From assembly GCA_028877195.1 (NCBI GenBank), contig JAPPIL010000054.1, forward strand, positions 1 to 5,269: a stretch of DNA of 5,269 nucleotides. Direction: 5' to 3'. The notes under the pieces were generated by a model. That model saw only the letters and a program-made list of their open reading frames with translations, ran no database searches and was not told the origin of the DNA. The first letter of the stretch is position 1. Each line of letters starts with the position of its first letter. Source of the DNA: Pseudomonadota bacterium. GTDB lineage: Bacteria > Bdellovibrionota_B > Oligoflexia > Oligoflexales > JAPPIL01. Positions 1-5,269 of the stretch are shown here, in pieces. A program made the position numbers and the translations under genes.

Positions 1-816
1 AAACACACTGTCGGTGCTGGCATGGAGAAAAAGGTCTTCTGGCATCAGGGCAAGGTGATGCAGCGCCCTATCGCTCTCGTTTATCTGCATGGTTATTCGG
101 CAACACGGCAAGAGATCAGCCCTGTCTGTGAACAGCTAGCTGCCAAGATTGGCGCAAACATCTACTTTGCCCGTCTGACAGGACATGGCAACGGTGCCGA
201 GTTTTTAGCACAGGCAAAGGCTTCAGACTGGCAACAGGATGCCGTGCAGAGCTATCAGCTTGGCAAACTGATAGGCAAACAGGTTATCCTCATCGGCTAC
301 TCCACTGGTGCGACATTGGCGGCTTGGCTGGCAGCACAGGGTTGCTACGATATCGCCGCCTACATTATGCTGTCGCCAAATTTTGGTTTGCGCGATCGTC
401 GTGCCGAGTTGTTTAGATTTTCTTTTTTGTATCCGCTGCTATACCTGTTAGTTGGCAAGGAGCATAAGACACCAGTGATCAATGCTAAACATAACCGTTA
501 TTGGACGACGACCTACCCACTGGTCTCGTTAGCCGAAATGCTGAAACTGGTGCGGGAAGTGCGAACCAGCAAAGTATGCATCAATCAACCACTGCTTCTC
601 GCCTACTGCCCTGACGATAAGGTTCTTTCGACCCGTGCGATGGATAGTTTCTTTGCGCAAGCGGCAACTAAACAAAAGTATAAAATTATTTTCCCCAACT
701 GCGGCGATCCGCAATCGCATGTGTTAGCTGGCGACATCTTATCACCAGCTAACAATCAACGCCTGCTCGCTAGCATGGCTGCATTTATCAATGCGGTGGG
801 GCGACAAAAAACTTGA
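1..816 (+). CDS. Alpha/beta-fold hydrolase (carboxylesterase/lipase-like), 5'-partial at window edge
   Basis: Serine hydrolase of the alpha/beta fold; substrate unknown, probably an ester. Counting from the ATG at 22 (264 residues): the oxyanion-hole motif LHGYSATRQE is at 22-31, a conserved RLTGHG turn at 51-56, the nucleophile elbow GYSTG at 92-96 (Ser94), the acid is probably Asp199 in CPDDKV, and the catalytic His is 233 in SHVL. A hydrophobic stretch at 133-144 and the NRYWTTTYP segment at 158-166 probably form the cap next to the active site. The frame stays open to base 1 with no stop, and the ATG at 22 has no Shine-Dalgarno sequence before it. In relatives I recall, the segment matching EKKVFW is preceded by several dozen more residues, often with a membrane anchor or signal. 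The gene therefore probably starts upstream of the window; ATG 22 is the fallback start. It ends in TGA at 814-816, 51 bases before the thioredoxin start, so the two genes may form an operon. The hydrolase call is firm, the substrate is not. Confidence 0.85.
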   Translation, partial: KHTVGAGMEKKVFWHQGKVMQRPIALVYLHGYSATRQEISPVCEQLAAKIGANIYFARLTGHGNGAEFLAQAKASDWQQDAVQSYQLGKLIGKQVILIGYSTGATLAAWLAAQGCYDIAAYIMLSPNFGLRDRRAELFRFSFLYPLLYLLVGKEHKTPVINAKHNRYWTTTYPLVSLAEMLKLVREVRTSKVCINQPLLLAYCPDDKVLSTRAMDSFFAQAATKQKYKIIFPNCGDPQSHVLAGDILSPANNQRLLASMAAFINAVGRQKT

Positions 817-855
817 CGGTTGGCGGCGGGAAACGCTAACCTCAATCCATTCTTG

Positions 856-863
856 AAGGGGAG
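856..863 (+). promoter_or_regulatory. Ribosome binding site of the thioredoxin gene
   Basis: AAGGGGAG is a strong Shine-Dalgarno match. It lies 4 bases before the ATG at 868 but only 1 base before the ATG at 865, so it favours 868 as the start. It also argues against the in-frame TTG at 820, which would place this purine run inside the coding sequence and has no comparable site of its own. Confidence 0.7.
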
Positions 864-867
864 TATG

Positions 868-1221
868 ATGGGCGAAAACCACGAGTCAGCAGAAGCAACA
901 GAACAAGCAGTCAAAACATTCACCGATGCGAACTTTGACGCAGTAGCGCTAAAGGCAAAGACACCTGTGCTGGTTGATTTTTGGGCATCATGGTGCGCAC
1001 CCTGCATGTCAATCATCCCTGTGCTAGATACCTTGGCAACTGCATACAAAGACAGGCTCTTGGTCGGCAAACTCAACGTTGACGAAAACGCCAACACTCC
1101 CGCAACCTATGGAGTGCGATCCATTCCCTACTTTATTCTATTGAAAGACGGTGAAGTCATCGACACACTGGTCGGAGCATCAAAACAACGCCTTACCGCA
1201 ATGGTTGAAAAACACCTATAG
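868..1221 (+). CDS. Thioredoxin (WCAPC active site)
   Basis: Small cytoplasmic dithiol-disulfide oxidoreductase of 117 residues, close to the usual 105-110 of classical thioredoxins (trxA type) with a slightly longer polar N-terminus. The redox site is WCAPC at residues 42-46 (Cys43, Cys46) inside the FWASWCAPC context. Asp37 matches the buried acid of the family, the KLNVDEN strand is at 68-74, and the cis-proline loop SIPYF has Pro87. A Gly-to-Ala change in the CGPC motif is common among thioredoxin paralogues and should keep activity, perhaps with an altered redox potential. There is no signal peptide, so reduction of cytoplasmic partners by thioredoxin reductase is expected; no reductase gene is in the window. 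The start at 868 is chosen by the AAGGGGAG at 856-863; ATG 865 and TTG 820 are in-frame alternatives, the latter adding 16 residues unlike any thioredoxin N-terminus. It lies 51 bases after the hydrolase on the same strand and is convergent with the lipoprotein gene. Confidence 0.95.
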   Translation: MGENHESAEATEQAVKTFTDANFDAVALKAKTPVLVDFWASWCAPCMSIIPVLDTLATAYKDRLLVGKLNVDENANTPATYGVRSIPYFILLKDGEVIDTLVGASKQRLTAMVEKHL

Positions 1222-1250
1222 CTTGGCGAAACATTTGCTTCTGTCGCAAG
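1222..1250. terminator. Possible imperfect hairpin in the convergent gap
   Basis: CTTGGCGAAACA at 1222-1233 can pair with TGTCGCAAG at 1242-1250, giving nine pairs interrupted by a one-base and a two-base bulge, with an eight-base loop. It occupies almost all of the 35-base gap between the thioredoxin and lipoprotein stop codons, where a bidirectional terminator would be expected. There is no T-run directly after it on the plus strand; on the minus strand TTTTT follows only about nine bases later, inside the thioredoxin end. It is weak as an intrinsic terminator. Confidence 0.25.
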
Positions 1251-1256
1251 TGAGCA

Positions 1257-4200
1257 CTACCTCTTCTCGCGCCGCACGATCTTTGCACGGATAAGATACT
1301 TGCCTTCGGTGTCGTTCAAGCCACCAACGATAAGGTTGATAAGGGCACGGTTATCAGTCTTGCTGCCGTCATAGGGCACATTGAAGGTGATTATGTCGAT
1401 GTAGCCCTCCGCAGCGAGGATTTCGCTAGGCAAGTGCTGATAGATGCGCAAGCGACGGCGGTTGTTCTGTAAAAGAAACGGCATACGTAGGTAGGTGCGA
1501 TCGCCATCATCAGCATCGCTACGGACATAACCGTTTGCGAGAAGCATACCAGGGCAGACCTGTTTAGTTCCGATATCACCGCTATCGTGCAACGATGTTT
1601 CAGCAGTGCACCCTCCTACAAACATTGCTTCCGCATCGATCTGCTGGAGGATTGAGCTTACGTCAGTAAAGTAGCTCGTATCGAAGTGGCATGCTTCAAT
1701 ATCTTTCTCTGGATTACGCACCGCATACTGAAAGAAACAAGAGCGATCTGTCATACCATGGTGGTGGTCTTTCATCACCTCAAACATGCGCCAACCAAGC
1801 ACCGACGGTTCGTGGTGGGTTGCAATGTTTTGATCTGCAAGCGATGCATAGTAACGCAACATACGAGGAACACCTGCCGCACAGCTAGGGACAGCAGTAC
1901 CAGCAGGGGTGTAGAACAGCTCTTTGATTATCCCTATAACTGTTGTATTGGGGCAACCCTCCCCACTTCTATAACCACAGACATAACGGGATTCAGTAAA
2001 CTGATCTATCATCTCTGCGGTCGGAGTTCCTAATGCTATGGCGACGGCTTCGAGATCACCGACCGTATCGCATTCGCGGTCTTCGTGCGGACAGCCCTCA
2101 TCATAAGCTTCGCAAACCGCATCCTTGAACAAGCTGCACAGCTCGGCGTTTTTGACATTAGCCAGCTCACGGGAGAGGCACAATCCTGCATTATGAGGAT
2201 AAGGATTGTCGACGGGTATAAACTTCAACTCATTGACTTCCTGTTCCTCTGGATATTTAAAAGTATGGAACTGCCGCAAACTTTCTTCGTTCAAAAACAA
2301 GCGTTGCTTGCCACCATCACGCCCCCTCCAGTTTGGATACATCGCACCGAAGTTCAATTCTGGGTGCGGGAAGGCAGCATGAAAGAAGTTATCAACTGGA
2401 TGAAAGTCAAGTGAATCTGATGGGTCATAGAGAGTATTGGTGCACGCGGGATGACCACGAATAGTGGTATCCATTTGACAAAGTGCGGTGCCCTCATCTG
2501 CTTCGATATCGAGATGGTCAGCATAACTGATAATCGTTTGCCCATCGAAGAGATCGCGATTAGCGGTTGTTGCCAGAATAAACGGGATATAGGCATTATT
2601 ACCTGCACGACTGTAGTCTCTAGCCTTGACTTGGATTATCGCTTGATGTGTGTATTTATCACAAACTGTGGCATCATCTTCAGGGCAAGGGTCAAACAGC
2701 AATCCATAGGCATCGCTGTCGTTAACCTGTTTGGTGGCAGTATCTTCGCACTCGTCATCGGCACAGACACCGATGTTAAAGTTCTCATTAGAGCCAGCAA
2801 CCCACAGCTGTCGTGTCGGTGTTATCGCGTAGCTACTCATATCAGCAAAGGGTTTTCCGACATCCTCGTAAATCGTATCGTCTAACATGGCTTCTAGGTC
2901 GGTTAAATTTACAGGACTGACATCTATATGAGCAAACTCGGAGGACTTTTCTTTGAACAGCCCTCGCACGCTACGGTCTCTTTCCCCTAACGGCACGATA
3001 ATCAGCTGTAAGCCACGTCCGATGTTTGCCAGCAATTCCATTTCGTTATTGGTAAAAGCAGAGACCAGCACCGCGGCAACGGTGTTATTGTTAGTGCGAA
3101 AGTCAAGCTCACTATCTGGCATCAACACATGCCAAAAGCTATACATGTCCTCATATAGAAACGGTGCGGCATGGGTACGATCTTCTAGACCAGCAGTTGG
3201 TTCGTTTTTAAAATAAGGAATAAGGTTCGTTGGCTTGGTTATGTAGGCATCGCTGACCGTACACATGGCATCACTAGGTGTCTCGACACAGTTAGGAGCA
3301 GCAAAGAACTTATTTCGAGCATCAGCATACGGTGGAGGGGCTGATAATACTATTGGGAATGACTCAGAAAAAAACATCTCACTTTCGGCGCGTTCGATGG
3401 TCAGCGGGGTCGGCTTGACTGCGGTGCTGTGTTTATCATCATCAACGCTGAACATTTTAACTGGGCGTTGAATGCTAAAATTTTGATTTTTGTTATCCCA
3501 CAGGGCGATTATCTCATCTGGACGTTCAGCGACGTGGGTGGCAAAGCTTAAACCAAAGTTCAAGAATATATCGTTAGCATCATCACCTAACACTTGCGCG
3601 ATGCTTTCATCACCAAGCTGATCGTTGTCGATAAAGCGCTTGAGTTCTTGACATATATCTGATGTTTGTCCGCAGAGGCGTGCGTGTAGATACCAGCCAA
3701 ACAGAGTTAGCATGCCAAGAACTTTCATATCGCTGGTGATACCCTCGCCTGTTTCGGGCGCATGCAGGTCTACCAGTTGTGTGCGGGAGAAGAGATAATT
3801 GTTGATGAACTTGTTGGAAAAGTCAATGCCACCGACATAAGCACTAGCTAGGAGCGCCAAGGCATTACGCATCCAGTTGTCTTGTTGCCACGCGGTGAGT
3901 TGATGTTTGACATACTTGTTATGCCAGATAATCAGCGACATCAGCTGATAGCCGATAAAACCTTTGCTGTAATTGGTGGTCAGTGAGTTGCTACTGACGA
4001 TATACGGGCTGCCAGGACTGGTCGCATGATGTGCGCCGTGCTCACCAGCAGGGTCGGGTGCCCAGAGATATACGATTTCACCCTCGTTGCTCAAAGTATT
4101 GCGATGGGTGTCTAGCGGTTGCACATCAAAGGGACGATAGAAGGGCAACATCGACATTTCATCGATAGTGCGTGGTCTTGTGCCGCCATAGGCAAGGCGG

Positions 4201-5144
4201 CGATTGATTTCGGGGGAGATGAACACTTCAATCGTGCCATTGTTATCGACATCACCGACTTCGCCCAAGACGGACAAGCGTTTGTAGGCTTTCTCGGTTT
4301 CATCAGCGATGTTCTGTAAATGATGCTCGGTCAGATGGTCGCTCGGTCTGTCGTAACTCGAACCAGCATCGTAGAAGATCATGCCGTGAGCAAACTCAGG
4401 CAATGTGCTAGTGGTGATACGGTTGAAATTAGTTTGAGGTAAATCAGTGAAGGGACGACCGATAATCGGGCAGGGATTGCGACCGCGAAACGTTTCTTCA
4501 TCGACCCAAACACGGACAAGCCCATCATCGCTGATGGTCATTAGTCGCCCTGTTTTTTCAACGATTTTCTCCAAGCGTGGGTTGCTACTACTGGTTGAAC
4601 CGTCCCGCGGTGCGAGCATGCGGAAGACATTGGCACTACACAGTTCTTTTGTCTGCTTGAGATTGAAGACAGGCGGGCGATGAACATCCGATGCGGCTAA
4701 AGTTGCAGCCAATGCTGCGCGTTCTTCCTCCGCTGCCTCCTCCTCTTCTTCAGCAGCTTCGGGGCCGCAAGCTCCACTGGGGTTGGCTTGGAAAAAATCG
4801 ACATCCTCATCACCGTAGTTTGCGCCTGCATCAGGTCGAAAGCGGAAACGCACGCATGGTTGGCCGCCACCTTCGGTGCCTGTGTTGTAAACGAGCAACA
4901 AGTATTCAGATAGGTAGCGTCCATGCTCTTGTGCGCCTGTGGTTTTGAAGTTAAGGCTACGCTTCAGGGCGCTGTTGCGGGCATCGATGTGGGTAATTTC
5001 ATCAGGGCTAATCGTTTCATTGACGACACCCTTGAGTTTATTGCCATCGGGGTTATATCCCCACGGGCAACCGATGAGCGCGGCAAACAGGGTGAACACC
5101 GCTAACCGTTGAAGTAATATCAATGTCCATACAGTCCCCCGCAT
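1257..5144 (-). CDS. Large cysteine-rich lipoprotein with a degenerate M30-like metallopeptidase region
   Basis: A 1295-residue exported protein of unrecognised specific function. The N-terminus is a lipoprotein signal: hydrophobic residues 14-25 end in the lipobox LIGC, with Cys26 as the lipidation site, so it probably sits on the outer or inner membrane facing the periplasm or exterior. A Glu/Ala tract follows at 129-142. Residues ~252-550 resemble the M30 peptidase family in motif order: DVDNNG calcium-like loop (298-303), SNEGEIVY (352-359), and a WMRNALA segment (424-430), but HExxH is replaced by YQLMS (399-403). The C-terminal half (~600-1295) has no domain I can name; it is acidic and holds most of the 26 cysteines after Cys26. 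ATG 5144 is preceded by an in-frame TAG two codons upstream and has no clear Shine-Dalgarno; a TTG at 5121-5123 (residue 8) would also leave a workable signal peptide. It stops at TAG (1257-1259), tail to tail with the thioredoxin gene. The frame is intact with no visible lesion, so the protein appears to be under selection despite the lost active site. Confidence 0.93.
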   Translation of the reverse strand: MRGTVWTLILLQRLAVFTLFAALIGCPWGYNPDGNKLKGVVNETISPDEITHIDARNSALKRSLNFKTTGAQEHGRYLSEYLLLVYNTGTEGGGQPCVRFRFRPDAGANYGDEDVDFFQANPSGACGPEAAEEEEEAAEEERAALAATLAASDVHRPPVFNLKQTKELCSANVFRMLAPRDGSTSSSNPRLEKIVEKTGRLMTISDDGLVRVWVDEETFRGRNPCPIIGRPFTDLPQTNFNRITTSTLPEFAHGMIFYDAGSSYDRPSDHLTEHHLQNIADETEKAYKRLSVLGEVGDVDNNGTIEVFISPEINRRLAYGGTRPRTIDEMSMLPFYRPFDVQPLDTHRNTLSNEGEIVYLWAPDPAGEHGAHHATSPGSPYIVSSNSLTTNYSKGFIGYQLMSLIIWHNKYVKHQLTAWQQDNWMRNALALLASAYVGGIDFSNKFINNYLFSRTQLVDLHAPETGEGITSDMKVLGMLTLFGWYLHARLCGQTSDICQELKRFIDNDQLGDESIAQVLGDDANDIFLNFGLSFATHVAERPDEIIALWDNKNQNFSIQRPVKMFSVDDDKHSTAVKPTPLTIERAESEMFFSESFPIVLSAPPPYADARNKFFAAPNCVETPSDAMCTVSDAYITKPTNLIPYFKNEPTAGLEDRTHAAPFLYEDMYSFWHVLMPDSELDFRTNNNTVAAVLVSAFTNNEMELLANIGRGLQLIIVPLGERDRSVRGLFKEKSSEFAHIDVSPVNLTDLEAMLDDTIYEDVGKPFADMSSYAITPTRQLWVAGSNENFNIGVCADDECEDTATKQVNDSDAYGLLFDPCPEDDATVCDKYTHQAIIQVKARDYSRAGNNAYIPFILATTANRDLFDGQTIISYADHLDIEADEGTALCQMDTTIRGHPACTNTLYDPSDSLDFHPVDNFFHAAFPHPELNFGAMYPNWRGRDGGKQRLFLNEESLRQFHTFKYPEEQEVNELKFIPVDNPYPHNAGLCLSRELANVKNAELCSLFKDAVCEAYDEGCPHEDRECDTVGDLEAVAIALGTPTAEMIDQFTESRYVCGYRSGEGCPNTTVIGIIKELFYTPAGTAVPSCAAGVPRMLRYYASLADQNIATHHEPSVLGWRMFEVMKDHHHGMTDRSCFFQYAVRNPEKDIEACHFDTSYFTDVSSILQQIDAEAMFVGGCTAETSLHDSGDIGTKQVCPGMLLANGYVRSDADDGDRTYLRMPFLLQNNRRRLRIYQHLPSEILAAEGYIDIITFNVPYDGSKTDNRALINLIVGGLNDTEGKYLIRAKIVRREKR
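3495..4391 (-). other. M30/HExxH-peptidase-like domain with eroded catalytic motif (residues ~252-550)
   Basis: Four landmarks occur in the order known from hyicolysin-like (M30) peptidases and relatives. A helix-rich lead-in (~268-290) is followed by DVDNNGTIEVFISP at 298-311, matching the usual DxDxDG-then-ILLTP pattern. SNEGEIVYLWAPDP comes at 352-365. The metal-binding helix is at 399-410, and WMRNALALLASAYVGG is at 424-439, where the family normally has W-x-NEGLAE. Laid against a typical HEFQHLINFNNK, the segment YQLMSLIIWHNK gives His to Tyr399, Glu to Gln400 and His to Ser403, while the flanking Leu, Ile, Asn and Lys agree. The distal Glu ligand becomes Asn427. The family assignment is from memory and not profile-tested; an unrelated helical domain is the alternative. 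Confidence 0.5.
5067..5144 (-). other. Lipoprotein signal peptide with lipobox
   Basis: Codons 1-26 of the large gene. The n-region carries Arg2 and Arg13, the h-region LAVFTLFAALIG spans residues 14-25, and LIGC at 23-26 fits the lipobox consensus [LVI][ASTVI][GAS]C cleaved by signal peptidase II. The residues after Cys26 are Pro-Trp-Gly; there is no Asp at +2, so the E. coli-type inner-membrane retention rule does not apply and outer-membrane sorting is possible. The positive charge in the middle of an already hydrophobic n-region is slightly unusual and would fit a start at the TTG of codon 8 instead. Confidence 0.8.
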
Positions 5145-5269
5145 GTCGTGCTAATCGGTTGAAGCGGTGTGTTTCTAAAGTTTTTTCAAGCAATGATGTG
5201 CGTGTATTTAGCAGGAGGTTTAGGAGGGGGCCTGCGGGGGAAGCATCCCCCGCAAACAAACAAGTCGTT
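5145..5269. other. Non-coding region upstream of the lipoprotein gene
   Basis: A 125-base stretch with no convincing gene. It should hold the promoter of the lipoprotein gene, but no good -35/-10 pair is visible on the minus strand. Its right half has the AGGAGG boxes at 5213-5218 and 5222-5227 and the GC-rich palindrome. The TAG at 5151-5153 (minus strand) bounds the lipoprotein frame. Confidence 0.6.
5233..5254. repeat. GC-rich perfect palindrome (9-bp stem, 4-base loop)
   Basis: TGCGGGGGA at 5233-5241 is the exact reverse complement of TCCCCCGCA at 5246-5254, with AGCA as the loop. It is flanked by a purine-rich arm (AGGAGGGGG at 5222-5230) on the left and AAACAAACAAG on the right. No T-tract follows it on either strand, so it does not look like an intrinsic terminator. 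A dispersed intergenic palindromic repeat (REP-like) is the likeliest explanation, which a single copy cannot prove. Confidence 0.6.

Noticed and set aside
820..867. TTG at 820 as the thioredoxin start
   Set aside because: It would place the strong Shine-Dalgarno inside the gene and add 16 residues that do not resemble thioredoxin N-termini.
756..1097. Minus-strand frame of 113 codons
   Set aside because: Antisense to the hydrolase end and the clearly identified thioredoxin; no domain.
1686..2885. Several plus-strand open frames of 84-144 codons (1686-2033, 2085-2414, 2451-2885)
   Set aside because: They lie antisense to the intact 1295-codon lipoprotein gene, encode low-similarity, compositionally odd peptides without domains, and have no good ribosome binding sites.
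4119..5105. Plus-strand frames at 4119-4319, 4447-4683, 4691-4948 and 4923-5105
   Set aside because: Shadows of the lipoprotein gene. The Leu/Pro-rich run at 4691-4948 is only the complement of the Glu/Ala codon tract.
5161..5209. Promoter for the lipoprotein gene (TTGAAA at 5184-5189, TAAATA at 5204-5209, minus strand)
   Set aside because: TTGAAA has no acceptable -10 at 16-18 bases (CGCTTC there), and TAAATA has no -35 upstream (GC-rich run). Not supportable by eye.
5053..5259. Minus-strand frame of 68 codons spanning the palindrome
   Set aside because: Overlaps the lipoprotein N-terminus in another frame and starts inside a hairpin-containing non-coding region; no recognisable protein.
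5233..5269. Intrinsic terminator at the GC palindrome
   Set aside because: No T-tract follows the stem on either strand; the plus side continues as AAACAAACAAG and the minus side as GGCCCCC.
5255..5269. Integron attC-like core at the right end (GTCGTT)
   Set aside because: Only a partial resemblance to GTTRRRY with no matching inverse core, and the window ends there.

Overview
The window looks bacterial and Gram-negative-like. It carries a large lipobox-bearing exported protein, a small cytoplasmic thioredoxin and an alpha/beta hydrolase, at high coding density and with GC close to 50% by eye. The size and style of the lipoprotein (very long, Cys-rich, acidic, with calcium-loop-like motifs) resemble proteins of Deltaproteobacteria/Myxococcota/Bradymonadota-type bacteria, but this placement is a low-confidence impression and no phylogenetic marker is present.

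Layout: (1) positions 1-816 (+) hold an alpha/beta-fold hydrolase whose reading frame is open to the left window edge, so the gene is probably 5'-truncated here. (2) A 51-base gap containing a good Shine-Dalgarno sequence leads to a 117-residue thioredoxin at 868-1221 (+), probably co-transcribed with the hydrolase. (3) A 35-base convergent gap contains only an imperfect hairpin. (4) One gene of nearly 3.9 kb on the minus strand (1257-5144) encodes a predicted 1295-residue lipoprotein. (5) The last 125 bases (5145-5269) are non-coding upstream sequence with two AGGAGG boxes and a perfect 9-bp GC-rich palindrome.

The most interesting item is the lipoprotein. Its residues ~252-550 show, in order, the landmarks I know from M30 (hyicolysin-like) metallopeptidases and related HExxH proteins: an Asp-rich loop, a SNEGEIVY box, then the sites where HExxH and the downstream NEGLA glutamate should lie. 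All catalytic positions appear replaced (YQLMS for HExxH, Asn for the distal Glu), which suggests a catalytically dead, repurposed peptidase fold fused to a long cysteine-rich C-terminal region of unknown function. This is motif alignment from memory and needs a profile or structure check. No tRNA, rRNA, CRISPR array, insertion sequence or recognisable multi-gene defence system was seen. The two transcription units face each other, and nothing in the sequence ties their functions together beyond proximity.
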